A DNA stretch of 6,134 nucleotides from positions 1 to 6,134 of the forward strand of contig WJJO01000095.1 in the NCBI GenBank assembly GCA_014729665.1. Direction: 5' to 3'. The position numbers and the translations under genes were made by a program. Within the stretch, counting starts at the first letter, position 1; the number at the start of each line of letters is the position of its first letter. Under the pieces are notes generated by a model. That model was not told where the DNA came from. It made no database searches and saw only the letters and a program-made list of their open reading frames with translations. This document shows positions 5,733 to 6,134 of the stretch, piece after piece. This stretch comes from Caldifarciminota bacterium (GTDB lineage Bacteria > Hydrothermota > Tepidihabitantia > B3-TA06).

Positions 5733-5760
5733 CCCCATAGTCTAAGCCGATACAATGGGA
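5733..5760 (-). other. possible 5' leader stem-loop of the TPR-hydrolase transcript
   Basis: UCCCAU (5760-5755) can pair with AUGGGG (5738-5733) across a 16-nt loop, including one terminal U-G pair. It would sit at the extreme 5' end of the transcript predicted from the promoter at 5767-5795. I do not recognise any known riboswitch class in the 85-nt leader. Confidence 0.3.
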
Positions 5761-5766
5761 CTGTTT

Positions 5767-5795
5767 ATCATAACGGGCATCGGCGTTTATGTCAA
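5767..5795 (-). promoter_or_regulatory. sigma70-type promoter of the TPR-hydrolase gene
   Basis: On the minus strand TTGACA (5795-5790, 6/6) is followed by a 17-nt spacer and TATGAT (5772-5767, 5/6). The transcription start should be near 5760, giving a leader of about 85 nt. It makes the hydrolase a separate transcription unit from the C_GCAxxG_C_C gene upstream. Confidence 0.75.
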
Positions 5796-5838
5796 CCGAT
5801 GTCCTCCTCTAGTTTAGACGAAGTATAAAGACGGAAGG

Positions 5839-6134
5839 TCAACAGGAGGATCTGGGCTTTCTCCTGTCCAGTAAACCCTCAACTATCCGGGCTGCGGTAT
5901 CGACGTAGTTAGGGCACTCCTCGAACAGACAATTGTCCCTGGCGTGCTTGATCCCTTGCTCGGTGCTTATATCGCAGCCGATGAGATCGCGGCAGACAAT
6001 CGAACCGTGAAGTTCCTTGAATCTTTTGCTGAACTCCTTGACCAGATCGTAAGCCTTTTCCGTTGACAATTCATCGTCGACATTCGTTATTCCGTACTCA
6101 AGACCGATAATCATGAACGCGCCCGCAACAGCGC
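5839..6134 (-). CDS. C_GCAxxG_C_C family putative redox protein (5' end outside window)
   Basis: The frame is open to the window edge, giving 97 whole codons; the ATG at 6114 is internal, because the frame continues upstream through GAVAGAF. That is the family's CGAxxG motif, with the Cys expected just outside the window, followed by the typical MIIGLEYG segment. Further on are CRDLIGC (two Cys six residues apart) and ECPNYVDTAARIVEGLL, matching the C-terminal half of this family of about 140-150 residues. An additional Cys is the very last residue. Members are small, mostly from anaerobes, have conserved Cys thought to be redox-active, and often lie near transporter genes; no enzymatic reaction is firmly established. 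No signal peptide is visible in the part present. The downstream gene has its own promoter, so no operon link is implied. Confidence 0.85.
   Translation of the reverse strand, partial: AVAGAFMIIGLEYGITNVDDELSTEKAYDLVKEFSKRFKELHGSIVCRDLIGCDISTEQGIKHARDNCLFEECPNYVDTAARIVEGLLDRRKPRSSC
5842..5867. repeat. 7-bp inverted repeat at the end of the C_GCAxxG_C_C gene
   Basis: ACAGGAG (5842-5848) and CTCCTGT (5861-5867) flank a 12-nt loop inside the last codons, ending next to the stop. The minus-strand sequence after it is pyrimidine-rich (CCTTCCGTCTTTATACTT) but has no real T-run, so it is at best a weak terminator. Confidence 0.25.

Noticed and set aside
6112..6114. ATG as the start of the C_GCAxxG_C_C gene
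   Set aside because: The frame is open upstream to the window edge and encodes the conserved GAVAGAF motif, so this Met is internal and the gene is truncated by the window.
1..6134. A defence, CRISPR, toxin-antitoxin or mobile-element system
   Set aside because: No nuclease, helicase, transposase, integrase, antitoxin or repeat-spacer pattern was found. TldD/TldE can degrade CcdA in E. coli, but no ccd-like genes are present here.

Overview
This 6.1-kb window is ordinary-looking bacterial chromosome. All seven recognisable genes lie on the minus strand, so transcription runs from high to low coordinates. Evidence for a bacterium: strong Shine-Dalgarno sequences (AAGGAGG types), sigma70-like promoters with perfect TTGACA boxes, and a classical Sec signal peptide. 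A redox-type Cys protein of the C_GCAxxG_C_C family hints at an anaerobic or facultative lifestyle. I cannot assign a phylum from the sequence. No tRNA, rRNA, CRISPR array, transposase, integrase or phage gene is visible.

Layout in transcription order. (1) 6134-5839: C-terminal two thirds of a C_GCAxxG_C_C protein whose start lies outside the window. (2) 5838-5676: intergenic region with a strong promoter (5767-5795) and an approximately 85-nt leader ending in a hairpin that holds the ribosome binding site. (3) 5675-4518: exported protein joining a TPR-type N-terminal region to an alpha/beta-hydrolase (esterase-like) domain. (4) 4517-4349: spacer with nothing decisive. (5) 4348-3836: four-helix membrane protein resembling YdjM/DUF457-type putative metal-dependent hydrolases, with a GTG start. 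(6) 3768-3349 and 3264-2905: two paralogous VOC-fold (glyoxalase/bleomycin-resistance/dioxygenase superfamily) proteins, the upstream copy carrying about 20 extra residues. (7) 2904-2674: a 231-bp regulatory and repeat region with a tandem imperfect repeat, a 31-bp palindrome and a near-consensus promoter. (8) 2673-1297 and 1300-1: tldD and tldE/pmbA, overlapping by ATGA. They encode the catalytic and non-catalytic subunits of the TldD/TldE metalloprotease, and tldE runs off the window within a few residues of its expected end.

Functional reading. The tldD-tldE pair is a clear two-gene operon making a heteromeric protease. The VOC pair looks like a local duplication and may share the promoter at 3812-3839. 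The TPR-hydrolase seems to be an independent transcription unit. Nothing ties all seven genes into one pathway. The least explained parts are non-coding: the repeat/palindrome block before tldD and the ribosome-binding-site hairpin before the TPR-hydrolase gene. I found no convincing evidence of a new multi-gene system.
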